Assembly (NCBI GenBank): GCA_963726365.1
Contig: CAVSCI010000011.1
Coordinates: forward strand, 180,846 to 244,845
Direction of reading: 5' to 3'
DNA from: JAABQG01 sp963726365
Lineage (GTDB): Bacteria; Pseudomonadota; Gammaproteobacteria; Burkholderiales; Burkholderiaceae_C
DNA length: 64,000 bases
In this document: piece by piece, positions 48,338 through 58,330 of the stretch
Position numbering within the stretch: the first letter of the stretch is position 1
How the letters are laid out: each line of letters opens with the position of its first letter
The notes under the pieces: model-generated
Seen by the model: only the letters and a program-made list of their open reading frames with translations
Told to the model about the DNA's origin: nothing
The model's database searches: none
Program-made: the position numbers and the translations under genes

Positions 48338-49852
48338 TCATGTGCGTCCGTGGGCTCGGGCCATCGAGGCCAGCCGCCTGGCGGGCGCGTCGCCCACGTC
48401 GGCCCAGGTGAACCGCCAGGCCCAGCAGCCTTCGGCCTGTCCTGGCGTGTTCATGCGGTGGCGGCCGTCCAGGCCCAGCACGTCCTGGAAAGGAATCACC
48501 AGCGTGTGGGCGACCGATTGAGAGAGCGACTGGATCATCGCCCAGTTGATTTCCTGGTCGGCCATCGGGCCCAGATATTGGCGGGCGGCCTGGCGCTCCA
48601 CGTCGCTTGCTTTTGCCCACCACCCTACCGTGGTGTCGTTGTCATGGGTCCCGGTATAGGCCACCGTGCACGGCTCGAAGTTGTGCGGCAGATAAGGGTT
48701 GCGGGCCGTGTCGCCAAAGGCGAACTGCATCACGCGCATGCCGGGAAAGGCGCATTCGTGGCGCAGTCGGGTCACCGCATCGGTGATGATGCCCAGATCC
48801 TCGGCAATGATCGGTAGCGGACCAAGCTCTTCCTTGAGGGCGTAGAAAAACGCCTTGCCGGGTCCGGCGCACCACTGGCCGCCCTGGGCTGTCGGCTCGC
48901 TGGCCGGGATTTTCCAGTACGCCTCGAAGCCACGAAAGTGGTCAAGCCGCGCCAGGTCCACTTGGGACAACAGGTGCGCCATGCGCTGTTTCCACCAGCG
49001 GTAGCCGTCGTGCGCCATGGCGTCCCAGCGGTACAGCGGGTTGCCCCAGCGCTGGCCGGTCGCACTGAAATAGTCGGGTGGAACGCCCGCCACGACGCGT
49101 GGTTCGCCGCGTTCGTCCAGCAAGAACTGGTCGGTGTGCGCCCAGACATCGGCACTCTGGTGGGCCACGAAGATCGGCGCATCGCCCGCAATGTGGATGC
49201 CGCGCGCGTGGGCGTCGTGCCGCAGGCGTTGCCACTGCACGTGAAAACGCCACTGGACGAAGCACCAGAAGCCCAGCTCGAATCCAGCCTCATCCCGCAC
49301 CACGCGCAGTGCGCTCGGATCGTGGCGGGCCAGCGGCGCAGGCCATTGGGTCCATGCCGGGCCATGCCGCACTTCAAGCACCATGAACAGGGCGTAGTCG
49401 TCCAGCCAAGCGGCCTGGCGCCGGGTGAATTCGGCCAGCGCAGCCCGCTCGGCGTCGGTAGCCCGCTCGACAAAGCCCTTCCAAGCCGCATTCAGTGCCG
49501 CCAGCCGGTAGGGAATCACTTGGGCGAAGTCGCAGTGATGGGGATCGAAACCCGCGTCTGCGGGGGGCGCCAGCCAGCCGCAAGCCACCAGATCGTCGAG
49601 GTCCACGAGCCAGGGACTGCCGGCAAAGGCCGACGGGCTCTGGTAAGGCGAATGGCCTGCCCCGGGCGGCGTCAGCGGCAGGATCTGCCACAGCGACTGG
49701 CCGGCCGATGCCAGCCAGTCGAGGAAATGCCGCGCGGGCGTGCCCAGGTCGCCGGAGCCGTGGCGTCCGGGCAGGCTGGTCAGGTGCAGCAACACACCGC
49801 TGCTGCGGCGCGACAGCAGGGGGTGGGCGTGGGCGGTGGCGTGGTCCCTCAT
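48338..49852 (-). CDS. malQ: 4-α-glucanotransferase (amylomaltase)
   Basis: A 504-residue GH77 disproportionating enzyme. SGVLLHLTSLPGRHGSGDLG begins the catalytic barrel. LARLDHFRGFEAYWKIPA holds the nucleophile Asp, IAEDLGIITDAV the acid Glu and YTGTHDNDTTVGWW the third carboxylate. The start MRDHATAHAHPLLSRR at 49852 overlaps the glgX stop by four bases. In this operon it would reshape the maltooligosaccharides freed by GlgX debranching. Confidence 0.94.
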   Translation of the reverse strand: MRDHATAHAHPLLSRRSSGVLLHLTSLPGRHGSGDLGTPARHFLDWLASAGQSLWQILPLTPPGAGHSPYQSPSAFAGSPWLVDLDDLVACGWLAPPADAGFDPHHCDFAQVIPYRLAALNAAWKGFVERATDAERAALAEFTRRQAAWLDDYALFMVLEVRHGPAWTQWPAPLARHDPSALRVVRDEAGFELGFWCFVQWRFHVQWQRLRHDAHARGIHIAGDAPIFVAHQSADVWAHTDQFLLDERGEPRVVAGVPPDYFSATGQRWGNPLYRWDAMAHDGYRWWKQRMAHLLSQVDLARLDHFRGFEAYWKIPASEPTAQGGQWCAGPGKAFFYALKEELGPLPIIAEDLGIITDAVTRLRHECAFPGMRVMQFAFGDTARNPYLPHNFEPCTVAYTGTHDNDTTVGWWAKASDVERQAARQYLGPMADQEINWAMIQSLSQSVAHTLVIPFQDVLGLDGRHRMNTPGQAEGCWAWRFTWADVGDAPARRLASMARAHGRT

Positions 49853-52029
49853 GCTGGGTTCTCGCTGGGGTGCTCGTTGAAGGGGGGCAAGGGCTGGACC
49901 AGAATCACAAAGCTGGGAGGCGTCACTTGCAATGACGTTGAAACTGTTTTTGCAGGCGGGCCCGCCTGCCCGGCAACCCAGCCACTGGCGCTGTCGAGCA
50001 CGACCTCCCACGGCCCTTCGGGCAATCGCAGGTTGGCCGGTACTTCGCCGGCCAGCAGGATCAGCATGAGCCGTTCGCGCGGGGGCTCCCCGCCGTCGCC
50101 GACCGTGATGACGCAGGACAGCAGTCGGCCGTCGGGGAGCTCCCAGGCTTCGGTGCCGGGTGGCTCGCCATCGGCCGTTCGCCAGGCGATGTCGGGCAAA
50201 GGTTCGCCTTTGACTGGGGCGCCATGGAACCAGTGCGGGTGCCGCAGGCCCGGGTAGCGCTGGCGCAGATGTACCAGCCCGGCCACGAAATCCATTTGAG
50301 CCTCGTCTGCCGTGGCCCAGTCCAGCCAGGTCACGGCATTGTCCTGACAGTAGGCGTTGTTATTGCCTTGCTGGCTGTGCCCCAGTTCGTCACCGGCCAG
50401 CAATTGGGGGGTGCCCTGGGCGCACAACAAGGTGGCCAGCAAGGCGCGGCGCCATTGCGAGCGCCTTTGCAAGATGGCCGGATCGTCGCTCGGTCCCTCC
50501 TGGCCGGCGTTGGCGCTCAGGTTGTGCCCGTGCCCGTCGCGGTTGTCCTCGCCATTGGCTTCGTTGTGCTTGTGAACGTACGAGGTGAGGTCGGCCAGCG
50601 TGAAGCCATCGTGGGCGGTGATCATGTTGATGCTGGCCAGCGGGCTGCGTCCACTGCCCTGGAACAGGTCGTTCGAGCCCGCCAGGCGTCGTGCGATCTG
50701 TCCGCGGGTGCACTCGTGCCCGAGCCACCAGGCGCGAACCGTGTCACGAAACTGGTCGTTCCATTCGTGCCAGCGCGGCCCGAAACCGCCGGTCTGATAG
50801 CCCTCGGGCCCGATGTCCCAGGGCTCGGCAATGAACTTGACGCGGGCCAGTACCGGGTCCTGCGCCATGGCCGAGAACAGGGTGCCAAAGGGATTGAAGC
50901 GCCGGTCCAGCGCCGGGTCGCGTCCCAGCGCCACGGCCAGGTCGAAGCGGAAACCGTCCACCCCGTAGGCCTGCACCCACCAGCGCAAGCTGTCCATGGT
51001 CATTTGCACCACGCGCGCCTCGCCCATGTTGAAGGTGTTGCCGCAACCGCTGGGGTTGAGGTGATGGCCGTGGGCGTCCAGGGCGTACCAGCTGGCGTTG
51101 TCCAGGCCACGCCAGGAAAGCGTCGGGCCAAGTGAGTTGCCCTCCGCCGTGTGGTTGTAGACCACGTCGAGGATGACCTCGATGCCGTTGCGGTGCAGCG
51201 TGTCCACCATCTGGCGGAACTCGGCCCGCACACCGGCGTCGTCCCGGTCCCGCCCGCGGGCGGCAGGCGTCGCATAGCGCGGCTCCGGCACAAAGAAGGC
51301 CAGCGTGTTGTAACCCCAGTGGTTGGTCATGCCGCGCTCGACCAGATGGTGTTCGTCCACATGCAGTTGCACGGGCAGCAGGCACAGCGCGGTCAGCCCC
51401 AGGCGCTTGTAGTGCGCCAGCATGGCCGGGCTGGCCAGCCCGGCGTAGGTGCCTCGCTGTGCGGGCGCAACGCCCGGGTGCAGCGCCGTCAGTGCCTTGA
51501 CGTGCACTTCGTACAGGATGGTCCGGGCCATCGGCGTGTCGGGGCCCGGCATGATCGCCGCGCCAGCGTGCAGCTCGGCGGCCATATCGACCACGCGGGC
51601 CTTGGGCATGCGCTCCGCGTTGTCGGAGCCGCAAGGCTGATCGGGGGCGCTGGCCCGGTGCCCGATCTCCAGCGCCAGCTCGGCCAGCGGGCCGGACAGC
51701 GAACGGGCCCAGGGGTCGATCAGCAGCCGCTCGGGATTGAAGCGGTGGCCGGCCGCTGGATCCCATGGTCCGTGGGCGCGCAGGCCATAGCGTTGGCCAG
51801 CGCCCGGTCCCGGCACGAAACCGTGCCAGACGCCTCCGGTGCATGCCGGCAAGCGGATTCGCGCTGTCTCGGCCTTGCCCTCGTCGTCGTAAAGGCACAG
51901 CTCGACGGCCGTCGCATGGCGCGAGTACACCGCCACATTCAACCCGGCACGCCCACCCATCACGGCCGGCACCACGCCCATCGGCCAGGCGCGCCCGGGC
52001 TCGCAGACGGGGCTGGCGACTGCATTCAT
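49849..52029 (-). CDS. glgX: Glycogen debranching enzyme (isoamylase type)
   Basis: A 726-residue GH13_11 enzyme that hydrolyses α-1,6 branches left by phosphorylase. An N-terminal CBM48 (about residues 15-110) precedes the barrel: VILDVVYNHTAEG, GFRFDLAVALGRD (nucleophile Asp), FIAEPWDIGPEGYQ (acid Glu) and ITAHDGFTLADLTSY. The start MNAVASPVCEPGRAW (52029) overlaps the glgB stop by four bases, and its own stop overlaps the malQ start. Confidence 0.94.
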   Translation of the reverse strand: MNAVASPVCEPGRAWPMGVVPAVMGGRAGLNVAVYSRHATAVELCLYDDEGKAETARIRLPACTGGVWHGFVPGPGAGQRYGLRAHGPWDPAAGHRFNPERLLIDPWARSLSGPLAELALEIGHRASAPDQPCGSDNAERMPKARVVDMAAELHAGAAIMPGPDTPMARTILYEVHVKALTALHPGVAPAQRGTYAGLASPAMLAHYKRLGLTALCLLPVQLHVDEHHLVERGMTNHWGYNTLAFFVPEPRYATPAARGRDRDDAGVRAEFRQMVDTLHRNGIEVILDVVYNHTAEGNSLGPTLSWRGLDNASWYALDAHGHHLNPSGCGNTFNMGEARVVQMTMDSLRWWVQAYGVDGFRFDLAVALGRDPALDRRFNPFGTLFSAMAQDPVLARVKFIAEPWDIGPEGYQTGGFGPRWHEWNDQFRDTVRAWWLGHECTRGQIARRLAGSNDLFQGSGRSPLASINMITAHDGFTLADLTSYVHKHNEANGEDNRDGHGHNLSANAGQEGPSDDPAILQRRSQWRRALLATLLCAQGTPQLLAGDELGHSQQGNNNAYCQDNAVTWLDWATADEAQMDFVAGLVHLRQRYPGLRHPHWFHGAPVKGEPLPDIAWRTADGEPPGTEAWELPDGRLLSCVITVGDGGEPPRERLMLILLAGEVPANLRLPEGPWEVVLDSASGWVAGQAGPPAKTVSTSLQVTPPSFVILVQPLPPFNEHPSENPA

Positions 52030-54266
52030 GCGGCGGACTCCGGCGCCAGCCAGATCACAGCCAGCGGGGGTAGATGCAGACTCAGCGACCAAGGCTGCCC
52101 GTGCATCGGGACAGGCTCGGCCTCGACGCGGCCCTGGTTGCCGGCATTGGTTCCGCCGTAGTGGGCGGAATCGGTATTCATGCACTCGCGCCAGGCGCCG
52201 CCATGGGCCACGCCAATGCGGTAGGCGTCGCGCGGCACCGGCGTCAGGTTGCAGACCACGGCCACATGCTCGTGCTCGGCGTGACCATAGCGCATGAAGC
52301 TGAACACCGAGTTGTCGCGGTCATCGGCGTGGATCCAGCCAAAACCGCCAGGGTCTGAATCGCGCGCATGCAGGCCCGGGTGGGTGCGATAAGCGTGATT
52401 GAGGTCGCGCACCAGTCGTTGCACGCCAGCGTGGGCGGGGTCCTGCAGCAGGCCCCAGTCCAGTTCGGCGTCGTGGTTCCATTCAGTCGGCGAGGCCAGC
52501 TCGCAGCCCATGAACATCAGTTTCTTGCCGGGGAAAGCCCACATCAGCCCATAGAGCGCGCGCAGGTTGGCGCGCTTTTGCCAGGGGTCGCCGGCCATCT
52601 TGCCCAGCAACGAGCCCTTGCCGTGCACCACTTCGTCGTGCGACAGCGGCAGCACGAAATGCTCGCTGTAGGCATACATCATGGCGAACGTGATGCGCTC
52701 GTGATGCCAGCGGCGGTACATCGGGTCCAGCGCGAAATACGCCAGCGTGTCGTTCATCCAGCCCATGTTCCACTTGTAGTCGAAGCCCAGGCCGCCGTGC
52801 GCCGTGGCGCCGGTCACACGCGGAAACGCCGTGGATTCCTCGGCCAGCGTCACCACGCCAGCGGCCTCGCGATGCAGGATGTCGTTGGTCTCGCGCAGGA
52901 AGTCGATGGCCTCGTAGTTCTCGCGGCCACCGTCGCGGTTCGGCACCCACTCCCCGGCCGGTCGGCTGTAGTCGCGGTAGAGCATCGAGGCCACCGCGTC
53001 CACGCGCAGCCCGTCCACCCCGTACTGTTCGACCCAGAACAGCGCATTGCCGACCAGGAAGTTGCGCACCTCGTTGCGGCCGAAGTTGTAGATCAGCGTG
53101 TTCCAGTCGCGGTGAAAGCCCTCTTTCGGGTCGGCATGCTCGTACAGCGCGGTGCCGTCGAAGCGGGCCAGCGCGTGCGCATCCGCCGGAAAATGCCCGG
53201 GCACCCAGTCCAGGATGATCTTCAGTCCGGCCGCGTGGGCCGTGGCGATGAATCGGCGCAATGCCTCCGGCGAGCCGTAGCGCGCGGTGGGCGCGTACAG
53301 GCCGGTGGGCTGGTAGCCCCAGGAGCCATAGAACGGGTGCTCGCTGACCGGCAGCAGTTCGATGTGCGTGAAACCGAGGTCGGCGGCGTAGGGCACCAGG
53401 GTCGCCGCCAGATAGTCCCAGTCCGGCATCTGGCCGCCCGGCCGCCGCCAGGAACCGGCGTGCACCTCATAGATGGCAATGGGCGCAGCACCGTGGTCGG
53501 GCGCGGGCCGCTGCGAAGTGTCGCCCGGCGTCGAGCCGTCGGGGGCAAGTGCGCCCTCGCACACCCAGGCGGCGTTGCCGGGTGGCCCTTCGCTGCGGCG
53601 CGCATAGGGGTCGGCCTTGACGCTGCACTGCCCTTGGGCGTCCACAATCTCGAACTTGTACAGCGCCCCCGCGCCCACGCCGGGCAGGAAAATCTCCCAC
53701 ACGCCACACTCGACACGCCAGCGCATCGGGTGGCGCCGGCCGTCCCAGCCGTTGAAGTCCCCCACCACGGAAACCCGTTGCGCATGGGGCGCCCAGACGG
53801 CAAACGCCGTGCCGGCCACGCCGGCCACCGAGACCAGATGCGCGCCGAGCTTCTGCCAGGGGCGATGGTGTCGCCCTTCGGCCAGCAGCCAGACATCCAT
53901 GTCGCCCAGCCAGGGGCCGAAGCGGTAGGGGTCTTCCAGTGATCACCGATGGCCACCGTAGTCAACGTCGAGCTGGTAGTCCGCCCCTGCGGCCCCGGGG
54001 AGCCGGCCGACGAACAGGCCTTCGCCGCCGCAGTTCGCCAGTTCAACCAGGGGTTCTCCGCTTTGGCGGGCACGTGCAACAACCGCGGTGGCGCCCGGCA
54101 AGTACACCCGCAGCGTGGTCAGGCCCGAAACCGTGTCCGTGTGCGGTCCGAGGTGACTGAATGGGTCGCGGCAACGGCCCTGCTGCAAAGACAGGGCGAG
54201 CGCGGTTTCCGGATCGGCAGGGGACATATGGTCGGGCAAGGGCATCCTGATTGGTTTCAGACACAT
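52026..54266 (-). CDS. glgB: 1,4-α-glucan branching enzyme with an in-frame stop
   Basis: A GH13_9 branching enzyme of about 745 residues. A first N-terminal module starts MCLKPIRMPLPDHMSPADP at 54266 behind the ribosome-binding site AGGAG. It runs to YQLDVDYGGHR, is followed by an in-frame TGA (53943-53945) and continues without a frame change as SLEDPYRFGPWLGDMDVW. A TGG-to-TGA change would explain it. The rest is intact: a CBM48, then LDWVPGHFPADAHALARF, GLRVDAVASMLYRDY (nucleophile), TLAEESTAFPRVT (acid) and LPLSHDEVVHGKGSL. If the stop is real, translation could resume at ATG 53900 to give a 624-residue enzyme lacking the first module. It is the first gene of the glycogen operon. Confidence 0.88.
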
Positions 54267-54273
54267 TTTGGCA

Positions 54274-54278
54274 CTCCT
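54274..54278 (-). promoter_or_regulatory. Ribosome-binding site fixing the glgB start
   Basis: AGGAG on the minus strand lies 7 bases before ATG 54266. It argues that the 5' module, upstream of the internal stop, belongs to glgB. Confidence 0.7.
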
Positions 54279-54367
54279 GAAGCCTGTTTTTGCGCTGTGC
54301 CCCGAGGTTTCAGGGGCTGGAGCCGACAACTACACTCATAACCTGCTCAAACGACCTGCTAGTGCCC

Positions 54368-54974
54368 ATGGAAATCGTAACGCTGGTGATGGTGATCGCG
54401 CTGGGTGCCTATGCGCTCAACGCACGGGATCAGGCGCGGCGCATTGCCCTGCTCGGCCGTCATCTCGGGCGCTTCCAGATCGAGAAGCTGATGGAAACCC
54501 TGACCGACGGCTACCTGCGCGCGCTGGGCGAGGCGGACCCCGAGCGCCAAGGGCAGGTCATGAACCTGCTGAGTGCGTCAGAGACCGAGCTGTCGGCGCA
54601 GTTTGACCGCTTCGTCGCCGAATTTGCCCGGGTCGATGAGGCGCAGGCGCGGGTGAGCCGGCTGGCCTGGCCGATTTCCCTACGCGGTCCGGCTTTTCCC
54701 GAAAGCCACGTTCGACATGCGCAAGCTGCTGGCCGTTCACGCGCACGGCATCGCGGATGCGGTGAACAACCGCCAGGGCCAGTCGACCCGGGACAAGGCC
54801 TTTACCCTGTCGGCCGAGCTGTTCCTGATGCAGCACAGTTGCCACTGGTTTTGCCGTTCCCGGGTCGTCGCTTCTGCCAGGGTGCTGGCGCGGCACAAGA
54901 CCTCGTACGAGCAGTTGGTGGCGTCCGTGGCGCCGCAGACCCGCGACGCCTACCAGGTCTTGATTTCGGGCTGA
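54368..54974 (+). CDS. Membrane-anchored protein of unknown function (frameshifted)
   Basis: A protein of about 200 residues with an N-terminal hydrophobic helix (MEIVTLVMVIALGAYALNA) followed by a helical cytoplasmic or periplasmic domain. An extra C at 54680 (in a CCC run) breaks the frame. Deleting it joins RLAWPIS to YAVRLFPKATFDMRKLLAVHA and the reading continues to DAYQVLISG. No known domain was recognised. It is divergent from glgB by about 100 bases. Confidence 0.68.
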
Positions 54975-55328
54975 GGCCAGCGCCGTGAAGGCAATGCGCG
55001 TTCGGGCGGCCATCGGCAAGGAACTCTGATGAAGAACGGCACTATCCCGATATCAAGCGGGGATGGTCAGCTATTAAAAGCATAGTTTTTGCAAATGGGG
55101 ATGGCGACCCTTCGGCCGCAATACCGCCTGACCTCGGGCCAGCGCGACCGGCCTGCGCCCGTCGCTTCCACATGGTTGATCGACATCAAGCGGCGTCGAA
55201 ATCCCGTTTTCCAGCGGTTCATTTCCTGTGCAGGTTTTGTACCATCAGTCGGCTGGCGGCGGCCGGCAGCGCGATCGATGCGCCCGGGGCCGCAGCCACC
55301 TGGATTGATGTAACCCGAGGGGACCTCC
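54975..55328. other. Intergenic interval upstream of the octaheme cytochrome gene
   Basis: No gene is seen. Around 55060-55086, GGATGGTCAGCTATTAAAAG followed by CATAG resembles a half-copy of the dispersed repeat. The promoter of the cytochrome gene should lie here. GAGGGGACC precedes its ATG. Confidence 0.5.
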
Positions 55329-56822
55329 ATGAAAATTCCTGCGACCTTGCTTCGATGGCTGGCGTTTTTCGTCGCAGCCTTTGCATTGACCACGGCCAGC
55401 GCCGCCACTGGTGCGCCGGCCAAATCGAAGGAGGACGCGCAGATCGGGCAGATCTGCCTCGATTGCCACAAGAAGGAAAGCCCCGGGCTCGTCACCGAAT
55501 GGAGGAAAAGCGCCCACTCCGGCAAGCAGGTGGACTGCTATAGCTGCCACAAGGGCAAGGAAGGCGACAAAGGCGTGGTCCAGCATGAGAAGGACAAGGC
55601 CGGCAAGCCGGTCTTCATCACCACCATCGTCTCGCCCAAGACCTGCGCCCAGTGCCACGAGAAGGAAGTAGCCCAGCAGCAGCGCTCGCATCACGCCAAG
55701 GGCGGGCAGATCCTGGCCTCGCTGGACAACATCATGGGCGAGGTCATCGGCGGCCCCGCCGCGGTGAACGCCGGTTGCCGGCAGTGCCATGGCGGCACGG
55801 TGATGTTTGACAAGGCTTCTGGCGAGGCCACCCCCGAGACTTGGCCGGACACCGGCATCGGCCGCGTGAACGCCGACGGCAGCCTGGGCTCCTGCTCGGC
55901 CTGCCATGCGCGTCACCGCTTCTCGTCGGCCCAGGCCCGCACGCCCGACACCTGCGGCAAGTGCCACCTGGGTCCGGACCATCCGCAACTCGAGATCTAC
56001 AACGAATCCAAGCACGGCATCCTGTACCGCGCCAACGTCAAGGAAATGAACCTGGATTCCAAGAAGTGGGTGGCCGGCGTGGACTACTCGGCTGCGCCCA
56101 CCTGCGCCACCTGCCACATGAGCGCCACGCGCAAGCAGGAAACCACCCATGACGTCGGCGAGCGGATCTCCTGGACGCTGCGCCCGCCCATCTCCACCAA
56201 GCTCAACATGGTGCGCCTGGCCAACGGCGACGAATTCGACCAGCCGCCGGGCACGCCGCTGCCCAAAGTCGGCGAAGTGGTCAAGGGCTCCAAGGTCACC
56301 GAAATCCTGACCTGGGAAGACCGCCGCAAGAAGATGACCAACGTCTGCTACGCCTGCCATGGCTCCAACGTCATCAGCGGCCACTACAAGCAGTTCGACG
56401 ACGTGGTGAACCTGTACAACGACAAGTTCGCCAAGCCCATCGCCGCCTCCATGAAGGAGCTGACGGACAAGGGCTACATCACCGCTGCGCCGTTCGACGA
56501 GAAGATCGAATGGACCTGGTGGGAAATCTGGCATCACGAAGGTCGCCGCGCGCGTCATGGCGCCGCCATGAACGGCCCGGACTACACCTGGTGGCACGGT
56601 ATCTACGAAGTGGCGCAACACACCTACTTCAAGTGGATCCCGGAAATGCGCGAAGCCGTGCGCAAGAAAGACGGCAACGAGAAGTTCGCCGACGAGATCC
56701 TGAACAAGTACTTCAAGCCCATCGAAGGCCATGACTGGTACTTCAACGGCATCAGCAAGGACGCGGTCGAGAAAGTCCGCAAGGGCTTCGAAGAGCGCTA
56801 CGGCAAGGACTCGATGAAGTAA
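55329..56822 (+). CDS. Octaheme c-type cytochrome, hydroxylamine oxidoreductase-like
   Basis: A 497-residue periplasmic multiheme protein with a signal peptide cleaved near residue 26. Eight CxxCH motifs start at residues 43, 70, 106, 150, 189, 209, 259 and 340 (CLDCH, CYSCH, CAQCH, CRQCH, CSACH, CGKCH, CATCH, CYACH). This number and the long C-terminal helical region are characteristic of the HAO family. GPDYTWWHGIYE (about 417-427) contains tyrosines that might correspond to the tyrosine linking to the P460 haem; that residue separates oxidases from reductases, and alignment is needed. It is likely to catalyse hydroxylamine oxidation or a nitrite/hydroxylamine-reducing reaction. A periplasmic TPR protein gene follows; no haoB, cycA or amo genes are present. 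Confidence 0.88.
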   Translation: MKIPATLLRWLAFFVAAFALTTASAATGAPAKSKEDAQIGQICLDCHKKESPGLVTEWRKSAHSGKQVDCYSCHKGKEGDKGVVQHEKDKAGKPVFITTIVSPKTCAQCHEKEVAQQQRSHHAKGGQILASLDNIMGEVIGGPAAVNAGCRQCHGGTVMFDKASGEATPETWPDTGIGRVNADGSLGSCSACHARHRFSSAQARTPDTCGKCHLGPDHPQLEIYNESKHGILYRANVKEMNLDSKKWVAGVDYSAAPTCATCHMSATRKQETTHDVGERISWTLRPPISTKLNMVRLANGDEFDQPPGTPLPKVGEVVKGSKVTEILTWEDRRKKMTNVCYACHGSNVISGHYKQFDDVVNLYNDKFAKPIAASMKELTDKGYITAAPFDEKIEWTWWEIWHHEGRRARHGAAMNGPDYTWWHGIYEVAQHTYFKWIPEMREAVRKKDGNEKFADEILNKYFKPIEGHDWYFNGISKDAVEKVRKGFEERYGKDSMK

Positions 56823-56896
56823 ACCACCCACAACGGCGCCCGGGCAACCGGGCGTCGTCGCGTTGCTTTGTCGGTTCCAACAGTCAAGGACATTCC

Positions 56897-57331
56897 GTGA
56901 TTTCAAAGTTTGCCGCCTCCGTAGCCGTCTCTCTCAGCCTGCTAGCCTCATCAGGCTGGGCGGTCGATGCTGTCAAGCCCGCCAGCGATCCGCTCATCGT
57001 CCAGGGGGACAAGCTGTGGGCTGATGGCCGCTTGGACGAGGCGCGCAAGAGCTTCGAGCAGGCCGTGGCCGCCTATCCCAAGTCGGTGCCCGCGCGCATG
57101 AAACTGGGGGGCTTCCAGCTGGCAACCCGAAGCTACAGTGCCGCCGTCACGACCTACCAGGGCACGATCAGCCTGGACGCCAACAATGCCTTGGCCTGGG
57201 TCGGGCTGGGCATGGCCTACCGGCATTCTTCAGAGCCCGAACTGGCGCGGGCCGCCTTTTCCGAGGCGATCCGCATCGAGCCCGCGCGCAAGGCGCAACT
57301 GGCCCAACTGGCGGAAATGCCGCAAAAGTAG
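56897..57331 (+). CDS. Periplasmic tetratricopeptide-repeat protein
   Basis: A 144-residue exported protein. GTG 56897 is used because AAGGA lies 6 bases upstream and a signal peptide follows directly (AASVAVSLSLLASSGWAVDA). Three TPR units (GDKLWADGRLDEARKSFEQA, GGFQLATRSYSAAVTTYQG and GMAYRHSSEPELARAAFSEA) fill residues about 38-135. It lies 74 bases after the octaheme cytochrome gene on the same strand. A role as assembly or docking partner of the cytochrome is inferred from position only. Confidence 0.85.
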   Translation: MISKFAASVAVSLSLLASSGWAVDAVKPASDPLIVQGDKLWADGRLDEARKSFEQAVAAYPKSVPARMKLGGFQLATRSYSAAVTTYQGTISLDANNALAWVGLGMAYRHSSEPELARAAFSEAIRIEPARKAQLAQLAEMPQK

Positions 57332-57759
57332 GTGCCAGCGTCGTTCAGAGGGCGGAGCGGCCCGTGGCTGGGTTCTGTCGTGCCCGACGCTACGCCGTGC
57401 CGTGCGGGGCCAAGCCTGGTGAGAACTACAAAATAGATAGCCGACTACGACCATTCGACATAGGGAAAGTGGCAATTTTCGTCAGAACGTGTGTTTTCAG
57501 GCTGCGAGCGGTGGTCACCGCAGATCCAGCACACCATCACCGTTTGCGTGAGACTGACATCAGACCTTTTTGGATAACCGTTACTGTGGATGTCGCACTG
57601 TGTGTGTCAGCCAACAGACGATTCGCGCGTTGAAAGTGCAGGATGCAATTTTCTCGAAGCATCGGTAGCGTGTGATGGCTGGCGCTCGTGCTGTTCGTCG
57701 GACGTGCCTGTAGCGTGGCTTCCGGTGTTGGATTCAGTCACTTTTTTTGGAGAACCCTG
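57332..57759. other. Intergenic interval with one dispersed repeat
   Basis: It contains the repeat copy at 57434-57479. The remainder shows no gene, hairpin or recognisable promoter beyond the AT-richer 60 bases before the next start. Confidence 0.6.
57434..57479. repeat. Dispersed short repeat, intergenic copy
   Basis: ATAGCCGACTACGACCATTC followed by GACATAGGGAAAGTGGCAAT, about 100 bases after the TPR protein stop. It preserves the ATAGC…ACCATTCGAC…GGG…GTGGCAATTTT skeleton. Confidence 0.65.
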
Positions 57760-58155
57760 ATGAAAAAGATCCTACTTCTGCTGGGTGCTCTCGCCTTGGC
57801 ACCTGCTTTTGCACAAACCAGCGTGGGGGTGTCCGTCGGTATCTATCAGCCGGGTGTCTACGGCCGGATCGATATTGGCAACTTCCCACAGCCTCGCGTC
57901 GTCTATCCGGAGCCGGTCGTCATCCTCCCGTCGCCCGTAGCGGTCTATCAGCGGCCCGTTTATTTGTATGTGCCGCCGGGGCACCAGAAGAACTGGGGGA
58001 AGTATTGCGGACGCTACAACGCCTGCGGTCAGCCGGTCTATTTTGTACAGGAAGAATGGGTGCGAGAGCGGTACGAAGAGCGTCGTGGCCATCAGGACAA
58101 TGGTCAGCGTGGCAACGGCAAGGGCCATGGCAAAGGCCACGGCAAGGGTAACTAA
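57760..58155 (+). CDS. Small exported protein with Gly/Lys/His-rich tail
   Basis: A 131-residue protein with a clear signal peptide (MKKILLLLGALALAPAFAQ). The mature part has Tyr/Pro-rich β-like segments (QPRVVYPEPVVILPSP and RPVYLYVPPGHQKNWGKYC), a pair of cysteines (YCGRYNACGQPVYF) and a C-terminal tail RGNGKGHGKGHGKGN. Similar small secreted proteins are common in Burkholderiales, but their function is unknown. The tail could bind metal or polyanions. A terminator follows at 58309. Confidence 0.8.
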   Translation: MKKILLLLGALALAPAFAQTSVGVSVGIYQPGVYGRIDIGNFPQPRVVYPEPVVILPSPVAVYQRPVYLYVPPGHQKNWGKYCGRYNACGQPVYFVQEEWVRERYEERRGHQDNGQRGNGKGHGKGHGKGN

Positions 58156-58308
58156 TGACGAAACTGGCAACGAGGTTCATTCACTGAACCTGGTGCAATC
58201 GCCGAAGTCCGGCGGTTCTTTGATCTGGCACAAATCGTCCAACTGAAGAAAGCGCATATTTGGGTTGGGCGATTGCCTCACGCACTGCGTGCCCTGTACT
58301 CAGGGACT

Positions 58309-58330
58309 AACCCGGCCAGAGAGCCGGGTT
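58309..58330. terminator. Rho-independent-type hairpin
   Basis: AACCCGGC/GCCGGGTT (8 bp) with loop CAGAGA, followed by TCTCATTT. It lies between the small exported protein gene and the convergent glycine-zipper protein gene. Confidence 0.75.

Noticed and set aside
55245..56906. A long minus-strand open frame opposite the octaheme cytochrome gene
   Set aside because: Eight CxxCH motifs and a signal peptide on the plus strand establish the real gene; the antisense product has no recognisable features.
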